64,000 nt of DNA from Leisingera sp. M658 (GCF_025144145.1 NZ_CP083546.1:261001-325000); one strand, 5' to 3'. Positions 46,272 through 55,581 are shown, counted from the first letter of the stretch. Made by a program: numbers and translations. The notes: generated by a model not told the origin, from the letters alone.

Positions 46272-46566
46272 AATGGATGGCCGGGGCCGTTGGATCGGCA
46301 ACCGGACGGTTGAGCGGTTGCGGCGGTCCCTGAAGGGCGAATGTGTCTGCCTAAACACTTTTGAAACCGGCTCTGAAGCCCGTGCGGGGATCAGTACACG
46401 GATGGCCTGTTACAACGCCGAACGCCGGCATTCGACCCATGGCATCTTGCCCCCCGGATGAGGCCTGTGAAAGCAAAATAGAACCCATGAGAATGGCAGC
46501 CTGATGTGAAACCCTGATCCACCTTAAACGGGCTGCAAACAGGTCAAAAAAGCGGGACCACCTCTA

Positions 46567-46978
46567 CTGATCATCACGGCACTGAAAAGCAAGCCAGACA
46601 TCGATAACAGCAATCCCGTAAAAAACGGGCAAAGCGGTTCAACAACAGCCGCCCGGCGTGATCATCCGTGCAATAAAAAATGACATCGCGTGCTTCCAAT
46701 GCGTCCCAGGTGCTGGACTCACCAGTCCAAGCATCGAGGTTCACCAACGACATGCCGAGACCGGCTTTCGCTACAGTGCGCGCATGAATTTCGGCCTTTG
46801 GTTCTTTGGCTGACACATCGTCGTATCGCGCACCGTGCAGCCTGTTGAGATTTGTATCTTCGACGCGATCTTTCTCGAACATGACAGCTTCGCGAACACC
46901 GAGGCGCATTAGAAGGGGTAACGCTGCGCTCCCGGTGGCCCCCCCACCTGCAATGCCGCACCGGAACTTCGTGATCAT
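46567..46978 (-). pseudogene. ThiF/E1-like adenylyltransferase fragment
   Basis: The minus strand reads MITKFRCGIAGGGATGSAAL (nucleotide motif GxGxxGS), FEKDRVEDTNLNRLHGARYD (acidic residue and NLNR of the E1/ThiF adenylation site) and VIFYCTDDHAGRLLLNRFAR. A run of six A (46620-46625) shifts the frame: with one base fewer the reading continues YGIAVIDVWLAF, the expected family strand. In-frame stops precede the first Met and the 3' end is cut by the IS3 element, so it is truncated on both sides. E1-like proteins occur in thiamine/Moco pathways and in bacterial ubiquitin-like conflict systems. Confidence 0.75.
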
Positions 46979-47020
46979 CGTCTGCTTCAGCCGTCAGCCT
47001 CAAACGCGGTCCCATATACA

Positions 47021-47120
47021 GAATACAGCCGGGAATGTCTTGCTGCCCGGGTAAAGCGCGAGCTGAACTCAACCGAAGTCGTTGATGCACTAACTTTCAA
47101 TTTGGACCACTCAAGTGGGG
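47021..47120 (+). mobile_element. Internally deleted remnant of the 28.7-kb-type IS3 element
   Basis: GAATACAGCCGGGAATGTCT to GAGCTGAACTCAACCGAAGT matches the intact OrfB (ACACAGCCGGGAATGCCTTG... region) with scattered changes, then jumps at GATGCACTAAC directly into the right end shared with the copy at 29880-29919. About 330 nt are missing, with ATGCACT-AC at both original positions. Confidence 0.75.
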
Positions 47121-47147
47121 ACGCTCACTTTTGCCCTGGGCATTGGT

Positions 47148-47228
47148 TTCGGGAGGCAGGGGCCGGAGGTTCAAACTCTCTCGCTCCGGCCAATATAACA
47201 AGGCGCCTTAGGGCGTCTTGTTATATTG
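47148..47228 (+). repeat. 3' half of tRNA-Pro with its hairpin, inverted copy
   Basis: From TTCGGGAGGCAGGGGCCGGA (anticodon loop onward) through the T-arm, CCA and the terminator this matches the intact tRNA-Pro at 55613-55689 with about five differences, but on the opposite strand. The 5' half is missing, so it is not a functional tRNA. The hairpin CAATATAACAAGGCGCC/GGCGTCTTGTTATATTG (47191-47228) is a 17-bp stem with one G-T pair and could stop transcription of the LysR gene on its right. Confidence 0.8.
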
Positions 47229-47260
47229 AAGCGGTGCTTAATGCTTCCGGGAAATGAGGG

Positions 47261-48181
47261 TCAAACCGTTTCCAGCGCCGACATCCGCAGCTTTTTCCAC
47301 AGAACATCCAGCGTAGGCTTGGTGCTGCGCGGATCGCGGTAAAGGCGGATTTCCAGATCTGTCGCCAGCCGGTCGTCCACCACCGCAAAGCGCCCCTGCT
47401 TGATTTCCTCACGGCACAGGCTTAGCGGCAGCCAGCCCATGCCAAAGCCCTCTTGGATCATCGCCTTGACGCTGTTTGCCAGCGCGTTCTGGTTGACGAC
47501 AAAGACTTTCTGGCCGGGCAACAGCTGCGCCAGCGCAAATTCCTGAACCGAGCGCAGCGCCGAGACCGCGCCATAAGACAACAGCGGCACCGCGTCCTTG
47601 CCGCCCTTGGGAAAGGAAAATTCCGGCACGCCGTCAGGGGTTGTGCGGGAAGCCGGCACATAACGGTCGGTGGACAGGGTCAGATGCTCGAAGTTGGCGA
47701 CCTCCAGAGGCCCAAGGAAATCCATCGACGGATGCCAGTAGGTCAGGATCACATCGCAATAGCCCTGCTGCAGCGCGCTGACGAACTGGTCGGCGGCCCA
47801 GGAGGTGGAATTTAGGTCGGTATCCACCCCGCCCTCGCTGGCCAGGGGCGCGATCAGCGTCTTGTAATGCGTCATGTAAAGCGACTGCGAGGCGGCAAAG
47901 CGGATCACGTTTTCGCCCGCCGCATCAATCGTTTGGCAGCGTTCGATGGTTTCCTCGTAGGTGCGCAGCATGATGCGGGACTGGGACAGGAACACCTCGC
48001 CCGCCGGGGTCAGGGTCAGCGGCAGGGTTTCGCGGTTGATCAGCCGCACGCCGATCTCATTCTCCAGCGCCCGGATGCGGCGGGAGAAGGCCGGCTGGCT
48101 GACATTGCGCTCCTCGGCCGCGCGCGAGAAATTCTTGCACGCGACCAAAGCCTCGAAATCCTTAAGCCAGATGATGTCCAA
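47261..48181 (-). CDS. LysR family transcriptional regulator
   Basis: 306 residues, MDIIWLKDFEALVACKNFSR, with LysR winged helix NFSRAAEERNVSQPAFSRRI and RLINRETLPLTLTPAG. It has an effector-binding domain of normal length. It is read in the same direction as, and 15 nt downstream of, the dppF-like gene, so it may be co-transcribed with the peptide transporter or have its own promoter in that gene. A role in controlling the transporter is an inference. Confidence 0.87.
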   Translation of the reverse strand: MDIIWLKDFEALVACKNFSRAAEERNVSQPAFSRRIRALENEIGVRLINRETLPLTLTPAGEVFLSQSRIMLRTYEETIERCQTIDAAGENVIRFAASQSLYMTHYKTLIAPLASEGGVDTDLNSTSWAADQFVSALQQGYCDVILTYWHPSMDFLGPLEVANFEHLTLSTDRYVPASRTTPDGVPEFSFPKGGKDAVPLLSYGAVSALRSVQEFALAQLLPGQKVFVVNQNALANSVKAMIQEGFGMGWLPLSLCREEIKQGRFAVVDDRLATDLEIRLYRDPRSTKPTLDVLWKKLRMSALETV

Positions 48182-48195
48182 CTGGGTGTCCCGTC

Positions 48196-49239
48196 TTAAC
48201 CGGCGGCCACCGCATCCAGCCTGTCTTCTTCGACAGCATGGCAGGCGACTGTGCTGCCATCGGGCTGGTGAATGGCTTTTGGCTGTTCACTCTTGCATCG
48301 TGCGTCCGCAAAGGCGCAGCGGCTTTGGAAGGGACAGCCTTGCGGCAGATTGATCGGCGTCGGGATCTCGCCCTTGAGGCGGATATGGTTCGGCCGGTCA
48401 TCCTTCAGCTGCGGTACTGCGGACAGCAAGGCCCGAGTATAGGGGTGTTTGGGGCTGGAGAACAGCGTTGCCGTATCCGCAACTTCGCAAACCGAGCCAA
48501 GGTACAGAACCGCAACACGGGTGCCGAAATGCTCCACCACGCTCAAATCATGGGTGATGAACAGATAGGTAAGGCCGCGGCTTTCCTTGGCTTCCAGCAT
48601 CAGGTTCAGCACCTGCGCCTGGATCGACACGTCCAGCGCGCTGATCGGCTCATCAGCGATGATGAATTCCGGGTCCACCGTCAGCGCACGGGCAATCGCG
48701 ATCCGCTGGCGCTGGCCACCGGAGAATTCATGCGGATAGCGCTTGGCCCAGCTGGGATCGACGCCCACCGACAGCATCACCTCGGTCACCTTGTCGCGCA
48801 CCTCGGCGGCCGAAGCATTGGGGTTGTGATGGCGCACCGGTTCTTCCAGCGCTTGCCGGATGGTCATGCGCGGGTTGAGCGAGGCATAGGGGTTCTGGAA
48901 GATCATTTGGATCTTCTTGCGCAAGGGCTGCATGGCGCCGCGCGACAGATCGTCAATGCGCTGGCCATCATAGTGGATTTCGCCTGCGGTGGGGGTCAGC
49001 AACCCCGCCACCAGCCGCGCCACAGTGGATTTACCGCAGCCCGACTCGCCAACCACACACAGCGCCTCGCCGCGGCCTACCTCCAGCGAGACATTGTTCA
49101 CCGCATGGACCGCACGGCTTTCCCGCACGATCTTGCCCTGTTTGAACTTCAGCGTCTCAAGGAAGCCCTGATCCAGATCGAACCGCTTTTCAAGGTTCTT
49201 GATCTGCAGCAGCGGGCGGTCAGTCTTTGCGTCTTTCAT
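48196..49239 (-). CDS. dppF: Dipeptide/oligopeptide ABC transporter ATP-binding protein (DppF/OppF-like)
   Basis: 347 residues with Walker A GESGCGKST, signature FSGGQRQRIAIARAL, Walker B IIADEPISALD and the C-terminal oligopeptide-transporter extension with four-cysteine iron-sulfur-like region (GCPFQSRCAFADARCKSEQ). Partner ATPase of DppD; the two power peptide import. It overlaps the dppD-like gene by 4 nt. The ligand may be di- or oligopeptides or another substrate of the family 5 binding protein. Confidence 0.88.
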   Translation of the reverse strand: MKDAKTDRPLLQIKNLEKRFDLDQGFLETLKFKQGKIVRESRAVHAVNNVSLEVGRGEALCVVGESGCGKSTVARLVAGLLTPTAGEIHYDGQRIDDLSRGAMQPLRKKIQMIFQNPYASLNPRMTIRQALEEPVRHHNPNASAAEVRDKVTEVMLSVGVDPSWAKRYPHEFSGGQRQRIAIARALTVDPEFIIADEPISALDVSIQAQVLNLMLEAKESRGLTYLFITHDLSVVEHFGTRVAVLYLGSVCEVADTATLFSSPKHPYTRALLSAVPQLKDDRPNHIRLKGEIPTPINLPQGCPFQSRCAFADARCKSEQPKAIHQPDGSTVACHAVEEDRLDAVAAG

Positions 49240-50231
49240 GCCCGTGCCTCCTTACGGTCTTCGTCGCTGTGCAGGCGCTGCACCTCGTGGCAGGCCACCG
49301 CGACATCGCCGTATTGCACGATGTCCGGCATCCGGCTGCGGCACAGGTCAGTGGCGTATTTGCAACGCGGATTAAAGGCACAGCCTGCGGGTGCATTGGC
49401 AAGCCCGGGCATGTTGCCGGGGATCTGCTTCAGCCGCTGGCCTGGCACAGTCTGCTGCGGCAGCGCGTTGATCAGCCCCTGAGTATAGGGGTGTTGCGGA
49501 TCATTGATGATTTCCCGCGTGCGCCCCGCCTCGATGATGCGGCCGGCATACATGACCAGCGTGCGCTCGGTCATCTGGCTGACCACGCCCAGATCATGGG
49601 TGATCAGGATCAGCCCCACCTGGTTCGACTGGCACAGTTCCAGCAGCAGCTCCATGATATCGGCCTGGATGGTCACATCCAGCGCCGTTGTCGGTTCATC
49701 CGCGATGATCAGCTGCGGGTCCAGCAGCAGTGCAATGGCAATGATGATCCGCTGGCGCATGCCACCCGACAGTTCGTGCGGGTATTGCTCCAGCCGTTCT
49801 TCCGGCGACGGGATATAGACCTCGCGCAGCTTGACGATGGCAATCTGGCGCGCTTCCTCGCGGCTCAGCTTGCGGTGCGCCAGCAGGGTCTCAACCATCT
49901 GCTGGCCGATGGTCAGCACCGGGTTCAGCGTCACCATCGGGTCCTGAAAGATCATCGCCATCCGGTTGCCGCGCATGGTGCGCAGGCGCTTGTCGTTCAT
50001 CTGCACGACGTCCTCGCCATCGAACAGGATCTGGCCGTTATCGATGTAACCGGGGCGGCTGAGCAGGTTCATCAGCGAAAACCCGGTGATCGACTTGCCC
50101 GCACCGCTTTCGCCGACAATGCCGAGGCGTTCGCCCTTGGCCAGGTCAAAGGAAATGCCGTTGAGGGCAGTGACCGTCTCGTCGCGCATGGCGAATTTCA
50201 CGGTCAGGTCGCGAACGGAAAGAAGGCTCAT
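49236..50231 (-). CDS. dppD: Dipeptide/oligopeptide ABC transporter ATP-binding protein (DppD/OppD-like)
   Basis: 331 residues with Walker A GESGAGKS, signature LSGGMRQRIIIAIAL, Walker B IIADEPTTALD and the cysteine-containing tail GCAFNPRCKYATDLCRSRMP. It starts 4 nt after the dppC-like stop and overlaps dppF, fitting the conserved A-B-C-D-F order. Confidence 0.88.
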   Translation of the reverse strand: MSLLSVRDLTVKFAMRDETVTALNGISFDLAKGERLGIVGESGAGKSITGFSLMNLLSRPGYIDNGQILFDGEDVVQMNDKRLRTMRGNRMAMIFQDPMVTLNPVLTIGQQMVETLLAHRKLSREEARQIAIVKLREVYIPSPEERLEQYPHELSGGMRQRIIIAIALLLDPQLIIADEPTTALDVTIQADIMELLLELCQSNQVGLILITHDLGVVSQMTERTLVMYAGRIIEAGRTREIINDPQHPYTQGLINALPQQTVPGQRLKQIPGNMPGLANAPAGCAFNPRCKYATDLCRSRMPDIVQYGDVAVACHEVQRLHSDEDRKEARA

Positions 50232-50235
50232 CGCG

Positions 50236-51186
50236 TCACCCCTTGTAAAGTTTTGGGTTCAGGACGTCGCGCATCCAGTCGCCCAGCAGGTTAATGACCA
50301 GGACCAGCACCACCAGCACCACGCCGGGGATGGCGGTGATCCACCAGCTGCCCGAAAAGATGTAATCAAACCCCGAGGAAATCAGCGAGCCCAGCGACGG
50401 CTGGCTGGGCGGCATCCCCAGCCCCAGGAAGGACAGCGAGGCCTCGGAAATGATCGCATTGGCGACCTGCACGGTGGAGATCACAAAAATCGGCGACAGC
50501 GAATTCGGCAGGATGTGCCGCACCATGATCCGCATCGGGCCAAAGCCCAGCACGCGGGCGCTGTCGACATATTCCTTTTTCTTCTCAGCCAGAACGGTGG
50601 CGCGCACGGTGCGGGCATATTGCGGCCATTCCGCGACGCCAATGACGGCAATCAGGAACACGACAGCATAGCGGTTGAAGGTGTCAGTCCCGAACATCGC
50701 CTGGGTCACGGCCAGAAAGATGATCGCAACCATCAAGGTCGAGAACGACAGCTGGATATCGGCCAGACGCATCAGCAGACTGTCCAGGCGGCCGCCGACA
50801 TAGCCGGCCACCAGCCCGATGGAGATGCCCAGAAAGGCCTGCAACGCAACCGCGCAGATGCCGATCAGCAACGACAGCCGGGTGCCATACAGGATGGTCG
50901 ACCACAGATCGCGGCCCTGATCATCGGTGCCCAGCATGAATTCCGGCAGTGAACCGCTGACCCAGGCCGGCGGATACTCCGAGTTCATGATATCAATGGA
51001 CCCCGGATCGTATGGGTCAAAGGGCGCGATCAGCGGTGCCAGAAAGGCGGCTCCGGCAATCAGCAGAAAGATGATCATGCTGACCATCGCCACCGGGTTG
51101 CGGCGGAAGCTGTAGCCCATGTTGGAATTCCAGGCCTTGGACCAGCGCGACGGTTCGGATTTCGGGGAAAGCGTTTCGGTGCTCAT
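50236..51186 (-). CDS. dppC: Dipeptide ABC transporter permease (DppC-like)
   Basis: 316 residues with an N-terminal cytoplasmic stretch (SEPSRWSKAWNSNMGYSFRR), a first membrane helix, a periplasmic loop holding LGTDDQGRDLWSTILYGTR (the OppC_N signature) and five further helices with the EAA loop around YVDSARVLGFGPMRIMVRHI. It overlaps dppB by 4 nt. Confidence 0.88.
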   Translation of the reverse strand: MSTETLSPKSEPSRWSKAWNSNMGYSFRRNPVAMVSMIIFLLIAGAAFLAPLIAPFDPYDPGSIDIMNSEYPPAWVSGSLPEFMLGTDDQGRDLWSTILYGTRLSLLIGICAVALQAFLGISIGLVAGYVGGRLDSLLMRLADIQLSFSTLMVAIIFLAVTQAMFGTDTFNRYAVVFLIAVIGVAEWPQYARTVRATVLAEKKKEYVDSARVLGFGPMRIMVRHILPNSLSPIFVISTVQVANAIISEASLSFLGLGMPPSQPSLGSLISSGFDYIFSGSWWITAIPGVVLVVLVLVINLLGDWMRDVLNPKLYKG

Positions 51187-52163
51187 GCGCCCATCCTCGC
51201 AATATTCACGGTCGGGTTCACCAGCCCATAGATCAGGTCAACGATGGTGTTGGTGACCACAAAGATAAAGCCGACAACAATCAGGTAGGCCACGATCAGC
51301 GGGGTATCGACGCGGTTTACCGCCTCAAGGAACATGAACCCCATGCCCGGCCACTGGAACACCGTCTCGGTCAGGATGGTATAGGCCACCATGGTACCGA
51401 TCTGCACACCGCCAACAGTGATCACCGGCAGCAGCGTGTTTTTCAGCGCGTGGACAAAATAGATGCGCCACGGGCTGATGCCCTTGGCCTTGGCGTATTT
51501 AACGTATTCGGATTGCAGCACTTCCATCATCTCGGCCCGGATCAGGCGGACAAACAGCGGCAGCATGATCGAGGCCAGCGCAATCGACGGCAGGATGATG
51601 TGCAGCCATCCGTCAGCAGTGGCAAAGTTGGTCTGCCAATAGCCCCAGACCTGCACGGTATCACCGCGCCCGTAGGAGGGCAGCCAGCCGTATTCCACCG
51701 AGAACACAAAGATCATCAGGATCGCGGTCAGGAACACCGGGATCGAAATGCCAATGATCGACAGGCCCATGATTATGCGGCTCAGGATCGAATTGGGCTT
51801 GATCGCGGTGTAGACACCCAGCGGCACCGACAGTCCGACGATGATCAGCGTGGCACCGAACACCAGCTCCAGCGTTGCCGGCAGTTTTTTCAGGATCACG
51901 TCCAGCGCCGGCTCCTTGAAGAAATAGGAGGTGCCCAGGTCACCCTGCAGCGCATTGCCCGCAAACCGCAGGTATTGCGTCACAAAGCTGTCGTTCAGAC
52001 CCAGCTCATCGCGCAGCTGCTGACGTACTTCTTCCGAGACCGACTGCCCGACCAGCTCGCGCAGCGGGTCGCCCAGGTTGCCCTGGATGGCAAAGGCAAT
52101 CAGCGAGATGACGAACATCACGGCAATCGCCTGGATCACTCGCTTGGCGAGATAGGCAAACAT
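51183..52163 (-). CDS. dppB: Dipeptide ABC transporter permease (DppB-like)
   Basis: 326 residues starting MFAYLAKRVIQAIAVMFVIS, the typical DppB first helix, with six helices and the EAA loop EVLQSEYVKYAKAKGISPWR. It pairs with DppC to form the channel. It lies 146 nt downstream of the binding-protein gene, a common gap in this type of operon where an intervening hairpin lowers permease expression. Confidence 0.88.
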   Translation of the reverse strand: MFAYLAKRVIQAIAVMFVISLIAFAIQGNLGDPLRELVGQSVSEEVRQQLRDELGLNDSFVTQYLRFAGNALQGDLGTSYFFKEPALDVILKKLPATLELVFGATLIIVGLSVPLGVYTAIKPNSILSRIIMGLSIIGISIPVFLTAILMIFVFSVEYGWLPSYGRGDTVQVWGYWQTNFATADGWLHIILPSIALASIMLPLFVRLIRAEMMEVLQSEYVKYAKAKGISPWRIYFVHALKNTLLPVITVGGVQIGTMVAYTILTETVFQWPGMGFMFLEAVNRVDTPLIVAYLIVVGFIFVVTNTIVDLIYGLVNPTVNIARMGA

Positions 52164-52309
52164 CGTCCTGACCTTTGTAGAGTTTGGTTACAGCGTAAAA
52201 CACCGTGTTCAAGGGAACCGCGGGTTCTGCATACACGGCTTTGGCGGCCGCTTGTTGTATTGGCGGCCCGGGCCGGCCGGAGGAGACCGGCCCGGGTTAG
52301 ATCAGCGGC

Positions 52310-53872
52310 TTAGCTGCCGGTTTCGACGATCAGGTCACCGAAATAGGGGAAGTTCAGCGCATTCACGATGTCGCCTGCGTTCATGCCGGACTTGGCGCCC
52401 CATGCCAGGTTCTGCCAGTGCAGCGGAATAAAGGCGGCCTCATCATACAGGATGCCTTCCAGCTTCTGCAGCAGTTCCGTACGCTTGGCCGGGTCTGTTT
52501 CCGCGTTGGCGGCGTTCATCAGCGCGTCGGCTTCCGGGTTGCAGTAGTTGCCGGAATTGTACTGGCCATTGCCGGTTGCTTCATCCGGGCAGGCGGTCAG
52601 GAACTGGTGGAAGTTGGCGGAATCTTCGGTATCCGCGTGCCAGCCGATCATCATCATGTCTGCTGCGCGCTCGTCAAACGTCGGCCAGTACTGCGCCTTG
52701 GGCATGGTTTGCAGGTCAACTTTGATGTTGATCTGCGCCAGCATCGAGGCAACAGCCTGGGCGATTTTGTCGTCGTTCACATAGCGGTTGTTCGGCGCCA
52801 TCATGGTGATCGAGAATCCGTCAGCATAGCCTGCTTCGGCCATCAGCGACTTGGCTTTTTCCAGGTCAAAGCGCGGCGCATAGCCTTCGCTGTAACCCAG
52901 ATAGCCGGCCGGGCTGGCCTGGCCGCCCACGGTGCCGAAGCCGCGCATGATGCGGTCAACGATACCTGCGTTGTTCACCGCATAGTCGATCGCCTGGCGG
53001 ACGCGGGCGTCCTTGAAGGCTTCGACACGGTTCTGGTTCATCTGAAAGGTGATGATACGGGTGCCGGGCATGGTGATCAGGTCAACGCCCTGGGCCTCAG
53101 CCACGCGCTTCAGGTCGGTCGGCGGAACCGGCGCAATGAAATCAACATCGCCGGACAGCAGCGCGGCCACGCGTGTCGGGTCTTCCTTGATCGGGGTCAG
53201 CACGATCTTGTCGACGTTGCCGGCATCAGTATCCCAGTAGTCGGCGTAGCGGTCGAACACCACGCGCACGCCCTGCTCACGCTCGGAGACGATGAAGGGG
53301 CCGGTGCCGGATACATTGCGCGAGGCAAAGCTGTCGCCATGCTTGACGATCTCGGCCTTTTCCTTGCCGTCGGCAGTGGTGCCGGAATAATAGGCGCTGT
53401 CCATCGGGAAGATGTAAGTCGCGGAGTGCAGGACCAGCGGATAGGGTTCCGATGTCTTAAGGTCGAAAGTCATCTCATCGACAACTTCAACGTCGGTGAA
53501 TGGCGCGAAAATCGCTTTGAAGTCGTCGCTTTCCTTCAGGCGGTCAAAGGTCCAGTCGACGTCCTTGGCGGTCAGCGCGTTGCCGCTGTGGAAGGTGACG
53601 CCGCTGCGCAGCTTGAAGCGCATGGTGGTGCCGTCGATCTGTTCCCAGCTTTCAGCCAGGCGCGGTTCGAACTGCAGGTCCTGGGTCCAGCGCACCAGCG
53701 GGTCAAAGACCATGTGCGACAGTTGCAGCGTGCCGCCGGACAGCTGTTCATGCGGATCCAGCGAGACCGGGTCAGCGTCATAGGCAACGCGTACTGTTGT
53801 TTCGGCATAGGCAACCGGTGCCATTGCCGCCACAACGGCCGCGGCCGCCAGGCTTCTGACAAATTTCGTCAT
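52310..53872 (-). CDS. dppA: Dipeptide/oligopeptide ABC transporter substrate-binding protein (family 5)
   Basis: 520 residues with signal peptide MTKFVRSLAAAAVVAAMAPV cleaved about AYA-ET. The mature protein shows the family 5 opening VRVAYDADPVSLDPHEQLSG and blocks such as WEQIDGTTMRFKLRSGVTFH. It delivers peptides or related solutes to DppBCDF. First gene of a minus-strand operon; the spacer 53873-54305 should hold its promoter. Confidence 0.88.
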   Translation of the reverse strand: MTKFVRSLAAAAVVAAMAPVAYAETTVRVAYDADPVSLDPHEQLSGGTLQLSHMVFDPLVRWTQDLQFEPRLAESWEQIDGTTMRFKLRSGVTFHSGNALTAKDVDWTFDRLKESDDFKAIFAPFTDVEVVDEMTFDLKTSEPYPLVLHSATYIFPMDSAYYSGTTADGKEKAEIVKHGDSFASRNVSGTGPFIVSEREQGVRVVFDRYADYWDTDAGNVDKIVLTPIKEDPTRVAALLSGDVDFIAPVPPTDLKRVAEAQGVDLITMPGTRIITFQMNQNRVEAFKDARVRQAIDYAVNNAGIVDRIMRGFGTVGGQASPAGYLGYSEGYAPRFDLEKAKSLMAEAGYADGFSITMMAPNNRYVNDDKIAQAVASMLAQINIKVDLQTMPKAQYWPTFDERAADMMMIGWHADTEDSANFHQFLTACPDEATGNGQYNSGNYCNPEADALMNAANAETDPAKRTELLQKLEGILYDEAAFIPLHWQNLAWGAKSGMNAGDIVNALNFPYFGDLIVETGS

Positions 53873-54305
53873 TAGGCATACTCCCCTGTGATTATGGCGT
53901 GAACGCTATCCGGTGGCGCGGCGTCTGTGAAATGCCGATATCGCATAGGGTATGCAGCTTGCACATTGGAGCTATGCGCATTTGGAATATCTGTTCCTTT
54001 GCAAACGCTTAAGGTCAGCAATCGGGCAAGGGCGCAGTGGAGGCCAGCACCTCCGGGGTCAGTTTTCAACGAATCTTGCGTGGTATTGCCCGGCGAAAAC
54101 GCCCCGAAATTGCTCTGCCCAGCCCGAGAGACCCAGCCTGACCGGCAGCTCCACGCTCTGAACCATACTCAAACGGCCAAGGATGCCACGTTGCAGATAC
54201 GTCCCTTCCATGTGCTGCCTTACCTTAGGCGCATGACCGCCTGGCCCCGCAGAACCTTGTCTGCCGCGGCTTGAAGGTCAGGCAGCCTTCCATATAACCC
54301 GCGCC
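53873..54305. other. Intergenic, promoter region of the dpp-like operon
   Basis: About 430 nt, divergent. No supportable gene on either strand. No clear promoter boxes were picked out. Confidence 0.4.
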
Positions 54306-54929
54306 ATGCCTGCACAGATTTTTTCAATGGAGGCGCGGGAGAACGGCGGTGCCCGGCTCGCGCTCAATTACAAGCATATTGGCCGTAGCGGCATCCAGCG
54401 CATTTCCTGCGACCTGCCGCAGGCCGGCCTTCTGCAGCTTGTGCTGTTCGCCGAAGCGCTCAGTCTGCGCAAACGCTTCGGGCGCCTAATTGCATCGGAT
54501 GTGTCAATCGACGGGCTCAAAATATCCTATGACCCGGCGCGGCGGGATCTCCACGTCGAGCGGCAGGCTGGCTACTCCAGGCAGACTGCTGGTTTGCCGA
54601 TTGCGGATTTTCACTTCGAGATGGCCGGCATGACCGACATCTGCATTGCCTGGGCCGAGGTGACAAAGAATGGACCGGCTCTGAAACGCCTGCTGGCCGA
54701 ATGCGCCGCGCCGGCTGAGCTTGAAGGGTTGCTGGGGCGGGACGAGGCTGATCTGGCCATGCATCAGCTGCGGGAAATTGCCCTGTTGCTGTTAGCGCAG
54801 GAAACCTCAACCCGTGGTTCAGCGCTGGCCCGCAAGCTGCGCGGGAAGAAATCCCAGGACCAAGCCCGGGAAGCGGTTAGCGGGTTTGTACTGGAGCTTG
54901 CCGCTGAACTCGTTCCGGTTTCTGCCTAA
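54306..54929 (+). CDS. Conserved-looking hypothetical protein
   Basis: A 207-residue soluble protein, MPAQIFSMEARENGGARLAL, with no signal peptide or membrane helix. The N-terminal half looks beta-rich (LNYKHIGRSGIQRISCDLP, RLIASDVSIDGLKISYDP) and the C-terminal half helical, with a basic segment ARKLRGKKSQDQAREAV. No family is recognised. Coding bias matches core genes and the frame is long, so it is probably real. It stands alone between the dpp promoter and the IS66 scrap. Confidence 0.55.
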   Translation: MPAQIFSMEARENGGARLALNYKHIGRSGIQRISCDLPQAGLLQLVLFAEALSLRKRFGRLIASDVSIDGLKISYDPARRDLHVERQAGYSRQTAGLPIADFHFEMAGMTDICIAWAEVTKNGPALKRLLAECAAPAELEGLLGRDEADLAMHQLREIALLLLAQETSTRGSALARKLRGKKSQDQAREAVSGFVLELAAELVPVSA

Positions 54930-55063
54930 TCCCGAACAGGTCGGCGCAGGGCACCACGGATTAAGGCTATGAAGACTGGCACGTTTCACTCAGAGACTGT
55001 CCGGACACGGTTCCGGCTGTGTGAAAATGCTCACCGCCCGGTTTTCGGGGCGGTGATAGCCTG

Positions 55064-55370
55064 TCAGCCGTCGATCCGGCTGACCGGGCCGTGCCAGGGC
55101 ATCAGCCGACCATAGTCGATCTCGCCGCGGTTGCGCTCGATTTCCAGCACCACCCAATTCAGATAGCTGCGCGGGTTGATCTTGTTCAGGCGCGCGCTTT
55201 CGATGAGCGAAGAGTAGGTTGCCCAGACTTCAGCCGCCTCATGGGACCCGGCGAAAAGGGAGTTCTTCTTCGTCCGAGCGATGCCGCGAATGCCGCGTGC
55301 GACTGCGTACAATCGATCTCAAGCCGGCCATCGAACACGAACTGCTGCAGCCCGTCAAAGGCGTTGGGCG
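55064..55370 (-). pseudogene. IS66-family transposase C-terminal remnant
   Basis: The minus strand reads FDGRLEIDCTQSHAAFA, then after a frameshift IRGIARTKKNSLFAGSHEAA, TYSSLIESARLNKINPRSYL and EIERNRGEIDYGRLMPWHG. This is the C-terminal DDE end of IS66 transposases (E-I-D-N...R.I...RKN.LFAGS). The rest of the element is missing. It lies next to the tRNA-Pro terminator. Confidence 0.75.
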
Positions 55371-55581
55371 TTCATGCGGGGCATGACGCTGGAGGATGCG
55401 ACAGCTTGCTTCGCTACCTCGCGCGAGACCCTGGAGAATGTCTGCCGATGCTGCAGTCCGGGTGCGCTGAAGAACGCCGCCGGGATCATGGGGTGGAAAA
55501 TTTGACGTGTCTCGGCAACAAAATATGCACATCCACCGCATGAAACGCCGCGAATAGCGTTGCGGCCGATATGCTGAAAAT

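Larger units (their letters stand above)
45543..46461 (+). pseudogene. IS3-family OrfB, broken by mini-elements and point changes
   Basis: Pieces of the DDE transposase appear in order: IEKDHPKISVRRQCQILSPA, FLETPWYGSRQMARYLQRQG-like coding around 45735-45795, FSYLVAVMGWVSRKVLAWRL, GSQFTGFEWTQARKDADVRI, and RTVERLRRSLKGECVCL ending NAERRHSTHGI. Three palindromic inserts (copies D, B and C) separate them and shift the frame. Confidence 0.75.
45185..46566 (+). mobile_element. IS3-family element with three palindromic mini-inserts
   Basis: Terminal repeats TAGAGGTGGTC (45185-45195) and GACCACCTCTA (46556-46566) frame a 1382-bp element. Subtracting three inserts of about 40 nt leaves near 1.26 kb, the normal size. 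Both transposase genes are dead. Its right end cuts into the ThiF remnant. Confidence 0.75.

Noticed and set aside
47148-47200. A second functional tRNA-Pro
   Set aside because: Only the half from the anticodon loop to CCA is present; the 5' acceptor strand and D-arm are missing.
52418-53875. 485-codon plus-strand frame
   Set aside because: Antisense to the dppA-like gene.
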